From the NCBI GenBank assembly GCA_027459485.1, contig DAIDIG010000001.1, positions 445,989 to 509,988 on the forward strand: a DNA stretch of 64,000 nt, in the 5' to 3' direction. Below, piece by piece: positions 42,385 through 50,962 of the stretch (position 1 is the first letter of the stretch; each line of letters starts with the position of its first letter). The notes below the pieces were generated by a model. It did no database searches. It saw only the letters and a program-made list of their open reading frames with translations, and was not told the origin of the DNA. Both the position numbers and the translations under genes were made by a program. Source of the DNA: Bdellovibrionales bacterium (GTDB lineage Bacteria; Bdellovibrionota; Bdellovibrionia; Bdellovibrionales; UBA1609).

Positions 42385-43893
42385 GAATATCATCATCGGG
42401 TAGCCGCCTCGCAAGATGCGGAGCGTGTTGATTCGACCCTTCTTCAGAAGGCGAATCACATCCGCCGCCGAACTCACGTGCGTGCGATTGACATCGACAA
42501 TCATGTCGCCGGCCGATAGCTGCCCGCGGCTAGCCGGGCTGCCCGGTGTGATGGCCACAACGATCGGGTACCGTTTGCTCATGCTAGGTAGGCCGTACTT
42601 GTTGGCTAGAGCAGATGAAAAATTCGCGACAGTGAAACCTAAATTGTACGGCGCGTGTTGGCCGCGCGCTTCGCGAAGCGCACCCTCGGCGTGATGACTT
42701 TGAGTCGGATTGTCTTCGAGCGTGACTCGCAAAGTTTGCTTTCGGCCGTTTCGAATGATTTGAACCGGGTAAGTCTGCCCGATGTTTGAATCTTCGATGT
42801 ACTGTTGAAGCGTAGACCCATCCGTAACGTCTTTACCGTCGAACTGAGTGACAAAGTCATAATTCTTAAAGCCCGCCTTTTGCGCCGGCGACCCGGGGAG
42901 CACGCCCACAATCAGCGCTCCCTGCGTACTGTTTAACCCGAGCTGTTGAGCTTCTCCTGGGCTTAACTGTTGCGGGTAAATATTCACGCCAAGAAATGCA
43001 TGCCGAATTGTCTTACCTTGCTCGAGCGCGGCAATAATCGGTTTGGCGGCATCGATCGGGATGGCAAAACCGATCGCTCCACCCGGGGCGTCGGCGGCAA
43101 TAGCTGAGTTCACGCCGATCACTTCGCCGCGCGTGTTTACAAGCGGGCCGCCAGAGTTGCCGGGGTTGATCGTCGCATCGGTTTGCAGAAATGGAAAACG
43201 GTTGAGATCTTCGATGTGGCGGCCGATCGCCGAGATGATCCCTTTGGTGACTGTGTGACCAAGGCCGAGCGGGTTACCGAACGCTGCCACCCAGTCACCG
43301 ACCTGAAGTTTCGAACTCTGGCCCAAGACGACTGCGGGCAATGGATGACCCACATGAATTTTAATAAGCGCGAGATCCGAACGTTGATCGCGTCCAATGA
43401 GTTTCGCGGTGTAGAGCGTTTTGTCTGTTTCAGCTAATTGTACTTTTATAATAGTGGCACCTTGCACGACGTGGTTATTCGTCAAAATCAGACCATCGGG
43501 GCGGATGATGAAACCAGTACCGAGCGAAACCGTCGGTTGAGCCTGCACAAACGGCTGCGGCAGCATATCTTGAAACATTTGAAAAAACGGATCGTTATAC
43601 GGTAACGGATTTTGCTGAAAACGCTGCCGTTTCGGCATGTACGAAGACGAAATATTGACTACCGACGGGTTGATCACGCGGCCCAGTTCGACAAATAAAT
43701 TCTCGGGGAGCGGGTCGCCAAGGTGCAGATGCGGAGCATCTTCGGCAGCTAGTTTATGGACGGTGAAGAGCGAAGTGGCTAACGCCCCGGCCAGGGCAAA
43801 AATAAGAGCGACAAGAACAAGCGTCAGCCCCTGCCGTGCGCGCGAACTATTTGGCTTGGACGAATTTGAGTTGGAGGTCTTGAATAATCGCAT
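42370..43893 (-). CDS. HtrA/DegP-type periplasmic serine protease with two PDZ domains
   Basis: The 507-residue product has an N-terminal membrane anchor (TLVLVALIFALAGALATSLF). The trypsin-like domain has the catalytic His in LTNNHVV, Asp in RSDLALIKI and Ser in NPGNSGGPLVN. Two PDZ domains follow (around FLGVNIYPQQLSPG and the C-terminal ITPGSPASRGQLSAGDMIVD). It degrades or refolds damaged envelope proteins. Its 5' end overlaps the DUF1844 gene by 47 bp, suggesting co-transcription. Confidence 0.95.
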   Translation of the reverse strand: MRLFKTSNSNSSKPNSSRARQGLTLVLVALIFALAGALATSLFTVHKLAAEDAPHLHLGDPLPENLFVELGRVINPSVVNISSSYMPKRQRFQQNPLPYNDPFFQMFQDMLPQPFVQAQPTVSLGTGFIIRPDGLILTNNHVVQGATIIKVQLAETDKTLYTAKLIGRDQRSDLALIKIHVGHPLPAVVLGQSSKLQVGDWVAAFGNPLGLGHTVTKGIISAIGRHIEDLNRFPFLQTDATINPGNSGGPLVNTRGEVIGVNSAIAADAPGGAIGFAIPIDAAKPIIAALEQGKTIRHAFLGVNIYPQQLSPGEAQQLGLNSTQGALIVGVLPGSPAQKAGFKNYDFVTQFDGKDVTDGSTLQQYIEDSNIGQTYPVQIIRNGRKQTLRVTLEDNPTQSHHAEGALREARGQHAPYNLGFTVANFSSALANKYGLPSMSKRYPIVVAITPGSPASRGQLSAGDMIVDVNRTHVSSAADVIRLLKKGRINTLRILRGGYPMMIFLSPG

Positions 43894-44104
43894 CGATGTA
43901 ATTCCTTTCGGACTCTGACAAGTTGTTACGAGTTTTATCTCGTAGCATGATCAGAAGATCAATACTGTATTGCGCAAGATCCAGATTTTTTTCGAACTGA
44001 TTGGTTTGCGGATTTTTTTCGATGCCGAGACTGACGATCGCGGATGAAGCAATCGAAATCACAAGCGTTGAAAATGTGGCTTCGAGTTTTTGCGGTTGGT
44101 CCAT
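43847..44104 (-). CDS. DUF1844 protein
   Basis: The 85-residue product has the family pattern FSTLVISIASSAIVSLGI, then NLDLAQYSIDLLIMLRDKT and GNLSESE-type segment ending LQDLQLKFV. GGGGTG lies just before ATG 44104. Function unknown; commonly found in deltaproteobacterial-type and related genomes. Confidence 0.9.
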   Translation of the reverse strand: MDQPQKLEATFSTLVISIASSAIVSLGIEKNPQTNQFEKNLDLAQYSIDLLIMLRDKTRNNLSESERNYIDAIIQDLQLKFVQAK

Positions 44105-44137
44105 GATGACACCCCCGAATGCTGATTATTGAATGCA

Positions 44138-44183
44138 CGGCCATATCGATCAATAAGGAACGGCCTTATCGATCAATAGGGCA
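44138..44183. repeat. Tandem 23-bp repeat at the end of the FAD-like gene
   Basis: CGGCC(A/T)TATCGATCAATA at 44138 and again at 44161, differing at a few bases. The right copy forms the end of the coding region of the minus-strand gene; the left copy lies beyond its stop. Confidence 0.7.
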
Positions 44184-46058
44184 GAGTGACGGAGTCGTCA
44201 ACGAAAAGTCATGCGGGCGAATTTGCGCCAGAGCCTGTCGAACAGCGCAATGCGCGCGGAACACCGCTTCTTCAAACGTCGGCGCACCGATATCGGGGCT
44301 GCCGAAATAGACATGCCCGAACGGGCGGCGCAAAAACCGCGCATCGTCGAGAAAGTGGCCGGGCCCCACAATCAAAACGCTCGCCGGCGAGCGCGATGCG
44401 TGCACAGATTGCAAACGAATTGCGGGGGAGGTGATGCCCTGAGATATATCCGAATTCAAACTGTAAAACAGGCCTTGAAAAGTTTGTGTCCAATCAATAA
44501 CGGCTTTATCCGCAAGCTTAGCCACGGTCGCCTCGTCAAGCTCCGTGCCGCCGTTCAGGTGAGGGTCCATGTCGATCGGGAGCGGTTCGACAAGCGTCAC
44601 AACTTCCGTCGAATTTCTCAGACTTGGCAAATCAAAAAAATTCGGTAGGAAAAAGCTGACCGGCAATGGTGCGGCGGTGTTGGCACTTGCCGGTTGTGGC
44701 GATTGCCACCAGGTCTGGTAACTGGCGATAAACGGTCGACCGTTCAAAATAATTTGGTAGCGCATGACGGGGGCGTAAGTCAGCGCGCGCATCAACCGAA
44801 TTTGTTTGCGCGTGGCTGAATCTCTAGCGAGGGCGAAGTCGGCGATCTCGTCGGGGGCGACATTTAATTTTGAAGTCCAAACTATGGCCGAAGCCTCGGC
44901 GACTCGCGGGGTGCCTCGCACTGTGTATTCGACCTTCACGAGGCCGCCGGGTTCGTTGGTGATTTTGGTTACATGGGCCGGGCTTTTTGCGGTGACATAG
45001 GGGCTTTCTGAGAGGTGTTCGCGCAGGCGTCGCAAATGATCTGTAATGTGGGGAAGTGGTTGGCGAACTCCCGTCGAATCGAGCATGAGTCGTGCCAGGT
45101 ACAATGCCGATAGATTTCGACAGTCGGTACCCGCGCGAGCCCGGCACACGAGATTCATGTACGTGAGCACGGGTTTCATATTCATGTCGGCTGCCATCGA
45201 GACGAAATTTTCATTATGAAACCGCCGATACACCGCGCGCGAGTCGGCATCGTCGCGGGTTCGCAAATAGTCGGGCATGTTTTGAATCCACGTCACGGCA
45301 TCGGTTTGGTCGAGCTCCATTTTATAATGGCGATGATCGCTGTTTTCGAGCGGCAGATTACCGACCATGCGGTTACTGAACTCGTTTTTGAGTTCTTGCT
45401 TGAAGACGGCGAAGCCGGCGGGCAATTTCTTGAGAGTGTCGTCATTCCACAAGTGATTGTAAAAGACGCCTTTTAGATAGTACGCATCGAAGCTATCGAC
45501 GATCGGGGCGACCACGGCGCCGGGTGCGCGACCGACTGGAGCGCGGCCGGCTGTCGTGCCGCTACTTGCAATGCCCCCGTCTGCCGGCAAGGTCGTTTCA
45601 TGAAACAGTGTTTTGTAGACATCCGAGATCTCTTGGTTGTGGCCGAGAAGAGCCGCAGGTTTATCAATGACGTTTTCACCGTCGGCGATCGCAATCGAAG
45701 ATGTTTGTGCGTCGGGGTTTTCGGTCGCCGATTCAAGATCTAAAACGTTCAAATGACGGTGAGCCAATTCATAACTCGCAACCCAACCCGCGAGTTCGCC
45801 GCCGATCACGATTACGTCATACTTTTCCGGTTTTGTGGCTGCCGCTTTTTTTAAGGCAACGCTTGCCGTGGCGAGCGCCGCCTGCGAATCATCGGTTTCA
45901 AATTCATCGAAGTAGATTGGGGCTTTATGCAGACCCGATGTGTAATAGCGCGCCGGCTGGCCGGCCGGCTGTCGGCGTACGAGCCACGAACACGCGGCAA
46001 AGTTGATGCTGATATAGGTCGCGACGGCCACGGTTGCCGCCGTTGCGACAGCAGCCAT
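44166..46058 (-). CDS. FAD-dependent oxidoreductase-like (amine-oxidase fold), degenerate GxGxxG
   Basis: The product is about 630 residues. An N-terminal hydrophobic segment (MAAVATAATVAVATYISI) is followed by YDVIVIGGELAGWVASYELA, a Rossmann beta-alpha-beta unit in which the third glycine of GxGxxG is Glu. Later parts (AHVTKITNEPGGLVKVEYTV, and VLIVGPGHFLDDARFLRRPF near the end) fit a flavin amine oxidase/phytoene-desaturase-like fold. ATG 46058 has GGAG upstream and gives a clean signal/anchor; ATG 46127 is less likely. Cofactor binding is uncertain because of the altered motif. Confidence 0.7.
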   Translation of the reverse strand: MAAVATAATVAVATYISINFAACSWLVRRQPAGQPARYYTSGLHKAPIYFDEFETDDSQAALATASVALKKAAATKPEKYDVIVIGGELAGWVASYELAHRHLNVLDLESATENPDAQTSSIAIADGENVIDKPAALLGHNQEISDVYKTLFHETTLPADGGIASSGTTAGRAPVGRAPGAVVAPIVDSFDAYYLKGVFYNHLWNDDTLKKLPAGFAVFKQELKNEFSNRMVGNLPLENSDHRHYKMELDQTDAVTWIQNMPDYLRTRDDADSRAVYRRFHNENFVSMAADMNMKPVLTYMNLVCRARAGTDCRNLSALYLARLMLDSTGVRQPLPHITDHLRRLREHLSESPYVTAKSPAHVTKITNEPGGLVKVEYTVRGTPRVAEASAIVWTSKLNVAPDEIADFALARDSATRKQIRLMRALTYAPVMRYQIILNGRPFIASYQTWWQSPQPASANTAAPLPVSFFLPNFFDLPSLRNSTEVVTLVEPLPIDMDPHLNGGTELDEATVAKLADKAVIDWTQTFQGLFYSLNSDISQGITSPAIRLQSVHASRSPASVLIVGPGHFLDDARFLRRPFGHVYFGSPDIGAPTFEEAVFRAHCAVRQALAQIRPHDFSLTTPSLCPIDR

Positions 46059-46425
46059 TTTTTCTCCGTGCGGAGTGTTTTGACCGCCTGGTCCAGCGCC
46101 GCTAGTCACACGATCGGAATCACCCATGGTTCTATGGCACCATGGATCTCTTTTTAGGTAAACCGGCCGATTGTCGGGATTTTCTACGAGATGGCTCTAA
46201 AAAAACGATATTCAGACAGACGACCTGGTCCGCCGAGGTATCTTTGCAGATCTCTAAAGCGCCCTGAAGACTCTTCGCGACGAAATCGCGCATTTTTGAA
46301 AATCATTCCAGGCGGTTGGCAAAAAAATTAGCTGAGATTTAGTTTAAAAATTCGCAGGTGAATGGGGGCTTGACCGGATACGAGTAAAAGATCCCCGAAT
46401 TGAAACTTTTGAAAGGAGATCGACG
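46059..46425. other. Divergent gap between FAD-like and secreted-protein genes
   Basis: About 370 bases. It includes possible short frames on the plus strand (from 46143, 41 codons; from 46191, 46 codons, Arg-rich) that lack good ribosome sites and are not called. Promoters for both flanking genes must lie here. Confidence 0.45.
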
Positions 46426-47289
46426 ATGTTTCGGCGAAGGATCAGCGCAATATTCTACACGGTGTTATGCACGACGATTTATTCGATTGCGGTTTTGAGT
46501 TTTGCATCCAGTAGTCGTGGGCGTGAGCGGCGACCTCAAAATGACCCGCCGTCAAGAAATGGTCGGTCGTCACGAATTGTCGTCACGGATGCTGAGCTCG
46601 ACCCCGTCCACCATAAAGAGAACCCGCGAGCTTGGTCGTCGGGGATGTTTCTTGGGCGGCCGACCCGCGGCACACCGAATGAAGGCCTGATTTTCAAAAC
46701 AAATGAAATGCACATTATTGTCGGTAACTTTGCGGACGATAATAGATACTCGGGCAATACAGTGGATGTTTCAACCAAGAATCCGCAAGTTTACAATACG
46801 GTTGAGCAGCTCGATCAAACAAAAAACTACGTTTTTCATTTTTGGCGTGCCTACCCGCTTCATTTCAATATGCAGAGTACATATATCATGGTCGATGGAG
46901 TGAAGGATGCCGTCACTCCCAAAGATTTTGTTCAATCGCGTTTTCCGTCGCGGGTTGAAATTGTGAACGGCAAGTCCGGCGGATTTTTAGGCCCGGCAGT
47001 TGCCAGCGGCCGAATTATTTGGGTCGAGCGGCGCGACACTTACTTGTTAAACCGCCCGACGTGTTTGTTTGTGCTCGATCAGGGCGGGGTCTTAAGTGGT
47101 AATGAAAACATGGTGTCGAATGAGAAAACGTTTCAAGTGTTTTCTGAGCGAGCCTGCGAATATGTGGAATCAATTTTACCATACGGGCTCGACGTGAAGA
47201 TTACGTACACCGTGCCATATTTAACGGTCGAACCGGCCGTGCATTTTGTCAGCAGCGTTGAAGTGGATAGAATCCCGGGCCGAGACTAA
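46426..47289 (+). CDS. Secreted hypothetical protein
   Basis: The 287-residue product has a hydrophobic N-terminus (ISAIFYTVLCTTIYSIAVLSF) and a predicted extracytoplasmic body with strand-rich segments (NEMHIIVGNFADDNRYS, YVFHFWRAYPLHFNMQS, RIIWVERRDTYLLN). GAAAGGAGA precedes the ATG. No family is recognised. It overlaps the HtpX-like gene by four bases in convergent orientation. Confidence 0.72.
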   Translation: MFRRRISAIFYTVLCTTIYSIAVLSFASSSRGRERRPQNDPPSRNGRSSRIVVTDAELDPVHHKENPRAWSSGMFLGRPTRGTPNEGLIFKTNEMHIIVGNFADDNRYSGNTVDVSTKNPQVYNTVEQLDQTKNYVFHFWRAYPLHFNMQSTYIMVDGVKDAVTPKDFVQSRFPSRVEIVNGKSGGFLGPAVASGRIIWVERRDTYLLNRPTCLFVLDQGGVLSGNENMVSNEKTFQVFSERACEYVESILPYGLDVKITYTVPYLTVEPAVHFVSSVEVDRIPGRD

Positions 47290-48128
47290 ATCGGATAGTA
47301 GCCGATTAAGCCTTGAATTCGGCGAGCTGTTGACGGTTGAGTGGTGTAGCGACGCGTCCATCGCGTGATGGTGAGGGGGCTTACGATGAAAACATGCGCG
47401 GCTGAAAGCGGTGGCATGAGTGGGGATGTCGTGGCGAATGAATCGAGCTTCCATAAAGCGAGTGCCAGCTGCCGCGGGTCGCGAATCAGCGTCGCCGCTA
47501 GTCGGTCAGCCGCGAGGTAAAACGACGGGCGTATCGAACCGCGTAAAATCAAACTGATCACCGGCGAAGCCGTGCGCGTGAACAATTGACTCACGAATGT
47601 GCGGTGATTTTTTCTCTCAACGATCAGAAAGCGAAGAAATGTATCGAGCGCGCCGGTAACGAAAAGACCGGCCGACGCGAGAAAACTGCCGACCGCGAAC
47701 GCCAATGTATTGAGCGTGCGGATGCTCGCGACTTGATATGCGATCACGGCCTCAAGTTCTTCTACGGTGAGCTTGCGAATCAAACCTTCGGTCAGGATGA
47801 TTGTTCCGTTCGTTAGACTACGTCCGACCACGGCGGCTTGCGGAGCGGATTTTTCGAGGATCACGATCTTGGGCACGCTGATACGCGCCTTCACGGACAA
47901 ACGTCGAGACATTTCACCAATTCCCCACGGATCTTGCCCTTCGAGGTTTCGCCCTTCGAACAAATTCACGACACGACGATCTTCATAGAAGTAAATGTAA
48001 GAATTCATGCCGAGGACGAGCACCAGCGCCAACATTAGACCTTCGCGCCCACCGAATGCGTGCCCCAAGACAATTAGCGTTAATGACATGACGGCCAAAA
48101 ATGCCCAAGCTTTTGTGACATTGCTCAT
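47286..48128 (-). CDS. HtpX/M48-like membrane protein that has lost the HExxH zinc motif
   Basis: The 280-residue product follows HtpX closely: two N-terminal helices, NLEGQDPWGIGEMSRRLSVK, VPKIVILEKSAPQAAVVGRS, ILTEGLIRKLTVEELEAVIA. Where HtpX has HExxH the sequence is YQVAS (IAYQVASIRT), so both zinc histidines and the catalytic glutamate are replaced. A later AADRLAATLI keeps the spacing of the third-ligand region but lacks the glutamate ligand. It therefore cannot be an M48 protease. It is divergent from the MoxR-Bat operon 57 bp away and may have a binding or regulatory role. Confidence 0.85.
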   Translation of the reverse strand: MSNVTKAWAFLAVMSLTLIVLGHAFGGREGLMLALVLVLGMNSYIYFYEDRRVVNLFEGRNLEGQDPWGIGEMSRRLSVKARISVPKIVILEKSAPQAAVVGRSLTNGTIILTEGLIRKLTVEELEAVIAYQVASIRTLNTLAFAVGSFLASAGLFVTGALDTFLRFLIVERKNHRTFVSQLFTRTASPVISLILRGSIRPSFYLAADRLAATLIRDPRQLALALWKLDSFATTSPLMPPLSAAHVFIVSPLTITRWTRRYTTQPSTARRIQGLIGYYPI

Positions 48129-48185
48129 GTTCGGTTATCATAACCATGAACAACGTCGAGAGGCAATATACAGAGAGGCAACATT

Positions 48186-49169
48186 ATGGATGTTTTAGCG
48201 CTCAACGAAGCCATCAAACAAGAAAGCCAGTTTGTCGACCGCGCCTTGCGTGAGATCAACAAAGTCGTCGTCGGCCAGCGCGAAATGATAGAGAGCATTT
48301 TCATGGGGCTCTTGACCGGCGGCCACGTGCTCCTTGAAGGCGTGCCGGGCTTGGCCAAAACGCTCACCATCTCGTCCGTGGCAAAAGCCATCAGTCTGGG
48401 TTTTCAGCGGGTTCAGTTCACGCCCGATTTATTGCCGACAGATTTAATCGGCACGATGATCTACGACGTCAAGTCAGGTGAGTTTCGCACCAAGAAAGGC
48501 CCAATTTTCACCAATATTGTTCTCGCCGATGAAATTAACCGCGCGCCAGCGAAAGTGCAGTCGGCGCTACTGGAGGCCATGGCCGAAAAGCAAGTCACGA
48601 TCGGCGAAACGTCTTACAAACTCGAAGTTCCGTTTTTGGTGCTCGCCACGCAAAACCCGCTCGAACAAGAGGGAACATATCCGCTGCCTGAAGCGCAGAT
48701 GGATCGCTTCATGTTCAAAGTCGTCGTGACGTACCCGAAAAAAAGTGAAGAGATGGAAATATTGAATCGCATGGCGACGGATAAAACGCCGCAAATCGAG
48801 CCGATCATCAATCGTGAGGAGCTCTTGCGCGCGCGCGAACGCGTCGACATGATTTACATGGACGACAAATTAAAAAATTATATTGTCGAACTGGTCATGG
48901 CGACGCGCGAGCCTGCGAATCACGGTTTGGCCTCCATCGAGAGTCTCATTCAAGTCGGAGGATCGCCGCGCGCCACAATTTCGCTCGCCCGCGCGAGCAA
49001 GGCGCAAGCGTTTTTGCGAGCTCGCGGGTATGTTACTGCTGACGACATCAAGGCCGTGGCTTACCACGTGCTTCGTCACCGTTTGATTCTCACGTATGAA
49101 GCCGAAGCTGAAAATATGAAAACCGAAGATGTGATCAAAGAGGTGCTCAATACTGTCGAAGTACCGTGA
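48186..49169 (+). CDS. MoxR-family AAA+ ATPase
   Basis: The 327-residue product has Walker A GVPGLAKT, Walker B NIVLADEINRAPAKVQSALL, a sensor region LVLATQNPLEQEGTYPLPEA and QMDRF, and a C-terminal lid with GGSPRATISL. MoxR proteins act as chaperones that assemble or activate partners with von Willebrand (VWA) domains, here the Bat proteins that follow. GAGG precedes the ATG. First gene of a tightly packed operon through 55655. Confidence 0.95.
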   Translation: MDVLALNEAIKQESQFVDRALREINKVVVGQREMIESIFMGLLTGGHVLLEGVPGLAKTLTISSVAKAISLGFQRVQFTPDLLPTDLIGTMIYDVKSGEFRTKKGPIFTNIVLADEINRAPAKVQSALLEAMAEKQVTIGETSYKLEVPFLVLATQNPLEQEGTYPLPEAQMDRFMFKVVVTYPKKSEEMEILNRMATDKTPQIEPIINREELLRARERVDMIYMDDKLKNYIVELVMATREPANHGLASIESLIQVGGSPRATISLARASKAQAFLRARGYVTADDIKAVAYHVLRHRLILTYEAEAENMKTEDVIKEVLNTVEVP

Positions 49170-49178
49170 GGCCTAAAT

Positions 49179-50066
49179 ATGAGTTCACCTGTCATACTGC
49201 CGCCCGAAATATTGCAAAAAGTGAAGCTGCTCGAGCTCTCGACTCGTAAGCTCGTGAATAACTTATTCGCGGGCGAATATCATTCAGCTTTCAAGGGCCA
49301 AGGCATGACGTTTTCGGAATTTCGCGAGTACGCACCGGGAGACGACATTCGATCCATTTCTTGGCCGGTGACGGCGCGCATGGGCAAACCCTTTATCAAA
49401 AAGTTCGACGAAGAACGCGAACTCACACTTTTGCTTCTCGTGGATATCAGCGGCTCCGGCGATTTCGGTACGGGCCCGTATTTTAAAGGTGAGGTTATTG
49501 CGCATTTGGCGGCGCTTCTCAGTTTTTCGGCGGCCAAAAACAACGACGCCGTGGGAGTGATATTATTTTCGGACCGCATCGAGCATTACGTGCCTCCTAA
49601 AAAAGGCCGCTCGCACGTCTATCGCATTTTGCGTGATCTGTACTACTTTCAGCCGCGCGGCCGCGGCACTAACATTCAAGGCGCGCTCGAATATGCGCAA
49701 GGCGTTTTAAAAAAGCGCTCCACCGTTTTTCTGTTCAGCGACTTTCAAGATGGCAATTTCGATCGCGCGCTCAGGCAAATGGGGCGAAAACACGACGTTA
49801 TTGCGTGCGTTATTCGCGACCCGGCGGAGAGCGAAATGCCGAACGTCGGGCTTGTTGAGCTCGAAGACGCGGAAACGGGCGAGCGTGCCGTCGTCGATAC
49901 GTCGTCGCGCGTGTTTCGTCACCAGTACGCGCAGTTCATGAAAAGAGCCAAAGAGGAGCGTGACCAACTGCTCAAGCGTGCTCAGGTCGAGAAAATTGAA
50001 ATCGATTCGTCGAAAGATTTTGTCGATCCGCTTGCTGAGTTTTTTCGTCGAAGGAATCAGAAATGA
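49179..50066 (+). CDS. DUF58 protein of the Bat operon
   Basis: The 295-residue product has SEFREYAPGDDIRSISWPVT and FDEERELTLLLLVDISGSG, the DUF58 signature with a VWA-like MIDAS (DxSxS). DUF58 proteins are almost always encoded next to MoxR and VWA genes. Nine bases after moxR; the stop overlaps the next start. Confidence 0.93.
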   Translation: MSSPVILPPEILQKVKLLELSTRKLVNNLFAGEYHSAFKGQGMTFSEFREYAPGDDIRSISWPVTARMGKPFIKKFDEERELTLLLLVDISGSGDFGTGPYFKGEVIAHLAALLSFSAAKNNDAVGVILFSDRIEHYVPPKKGRSHVYRILRDLYYFQPRGRGTNIQGALEYAQGVLKKRSTVFLFSDFQDGNFDRALRQMGRKHDVIACVIRDPAESEMPNVGLVELEDAETGERAVVDTSSRVFRHQYAQFMKRAKEERDQLLKRAQVEKIEIDSSKDFVDPLAEFFRRRNQK

Positions 50067-50962
50067 GGGGGCTTAAATTCAAGTCACCGCCGTCGGGCCT
50101 GAGCGCCGCGCCTCCTACTGTGCCATGCCAGATCACTCCCGCCGAGATCACCGTTGGCCAACATATGACACTTACATGCACGGGTGCTTTTGCGTCGACG
50201 CCGGCCGCGAATTTTCAAGTTATACCGGATAAACCGCAAGATGCGTACAAGTTGCAAGTGTTGAGCGTGATTCAATCGACCCCGCAAGAATTTCGCGTCG
50301 ACGTGACTAGCTACAGGACGGGTAAGGTCGATGGAGCTACGTTTAAACTGAGCGATGGTCATATTACGCTCACAACATCTCCAATCAGTTACACGGTCGC
50401 GAGCGTAATGGACCCTGCTCACCCGACCGAAAAGCCGTATGGATCGATGGGGCCGTTTCGACTGGCATTACCGATTTGGTTTTGGATCGCGCTCGGGCTC
50501 GCAATCATCGCGATACTTGCCGTGTTAATCGGGACATTTCTGCGCGGGCGACGTCGGCGTCAAATGCGCGCGGAGATGGATAAGTTTGCAACGAAGCTAC
50601 CGGCATTTGCCGAATACAGTAAGGATGCGCGACAGATCGCCAGACAACTATCGGCCGCCGCCGATGGCGATGCGCCCAAAATTCGAGGTCAACTCGAAGC
50701 TAGCTTTCGGCAATATCTGATTCGCGAACTTCGCGTGCCGGCGTTGCAGGTATCCGACCGCGAGTTACTCAAAGAAATTCGTCGTTCGCACAAGAGATTG
50801 TATCAACAATGCGAGGCGGATTTGCGGCGGCTTTTTTTCGAGCTTGAAAAATTTCGAAGCAGCGTGACCCTCAAAGACTGTGACGATTTGCTTGTGCTTT
50901 CGCGCAAACTCGCGGAACGTATTTATGCCAGCGCGCGAATAACCGCGGGGGCTCGCCCGTGA
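50063..50962 (+). CDS. Membrane protein with Ig-like domain and cytoplasmic tail (Bat operon, DUF4381-like position)
   Basis: The 299-residue product has an N-terminal beta-rich Ig-like segment (QITPAEITVGQHMTLTC..) similar to a BatD repeat, one membrane helix (PIWFWIALGLAIIAILAVLI, ~132-155), and a helical cytoplasmic tail with basic residues. It holds the place that DUF4381-type proteins take in other Bat operons. Unexpectedly the annotated start leaves no export signal before the Ig-like part; either the topology is N-in or the domain is cytoplasmic. Overlaps both neighbours by four bases. Confidence 0.75.
   Translation: MRGLKFKSPPSGLSAAPPTVPCQITPAEITVGQHMTLTCTGAFASTPAANFQVIPDKPQDAYKLQVLSVIQSTPQEFRVDVTSYRTGKVDGATFKLSDGHITLTTSPISYTVASVMDPAHPTEKPYGSMGPFRLALPIWFWIALGLAIIAILAVLIGTFLRGRRRRQMRAEMDKFATKLPAFAEYSKDARQIARQLSAAADGDAPKIRGQLEASFRQYLIRELRVPALQVSDRELLKEIRRSHKRLYQQCEADLRRLFFELEKFRSSVTLKDCDDLLVLSRKLAERIYASARITAGARP

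Noticed and set aside
46143-46332. Two short plus-strand frames (41 and 46 codons) in the divergent gap
   Set aside because: No good ribosome site, overlapping in different frames, and an Arg-rich composition typical of chance frames.
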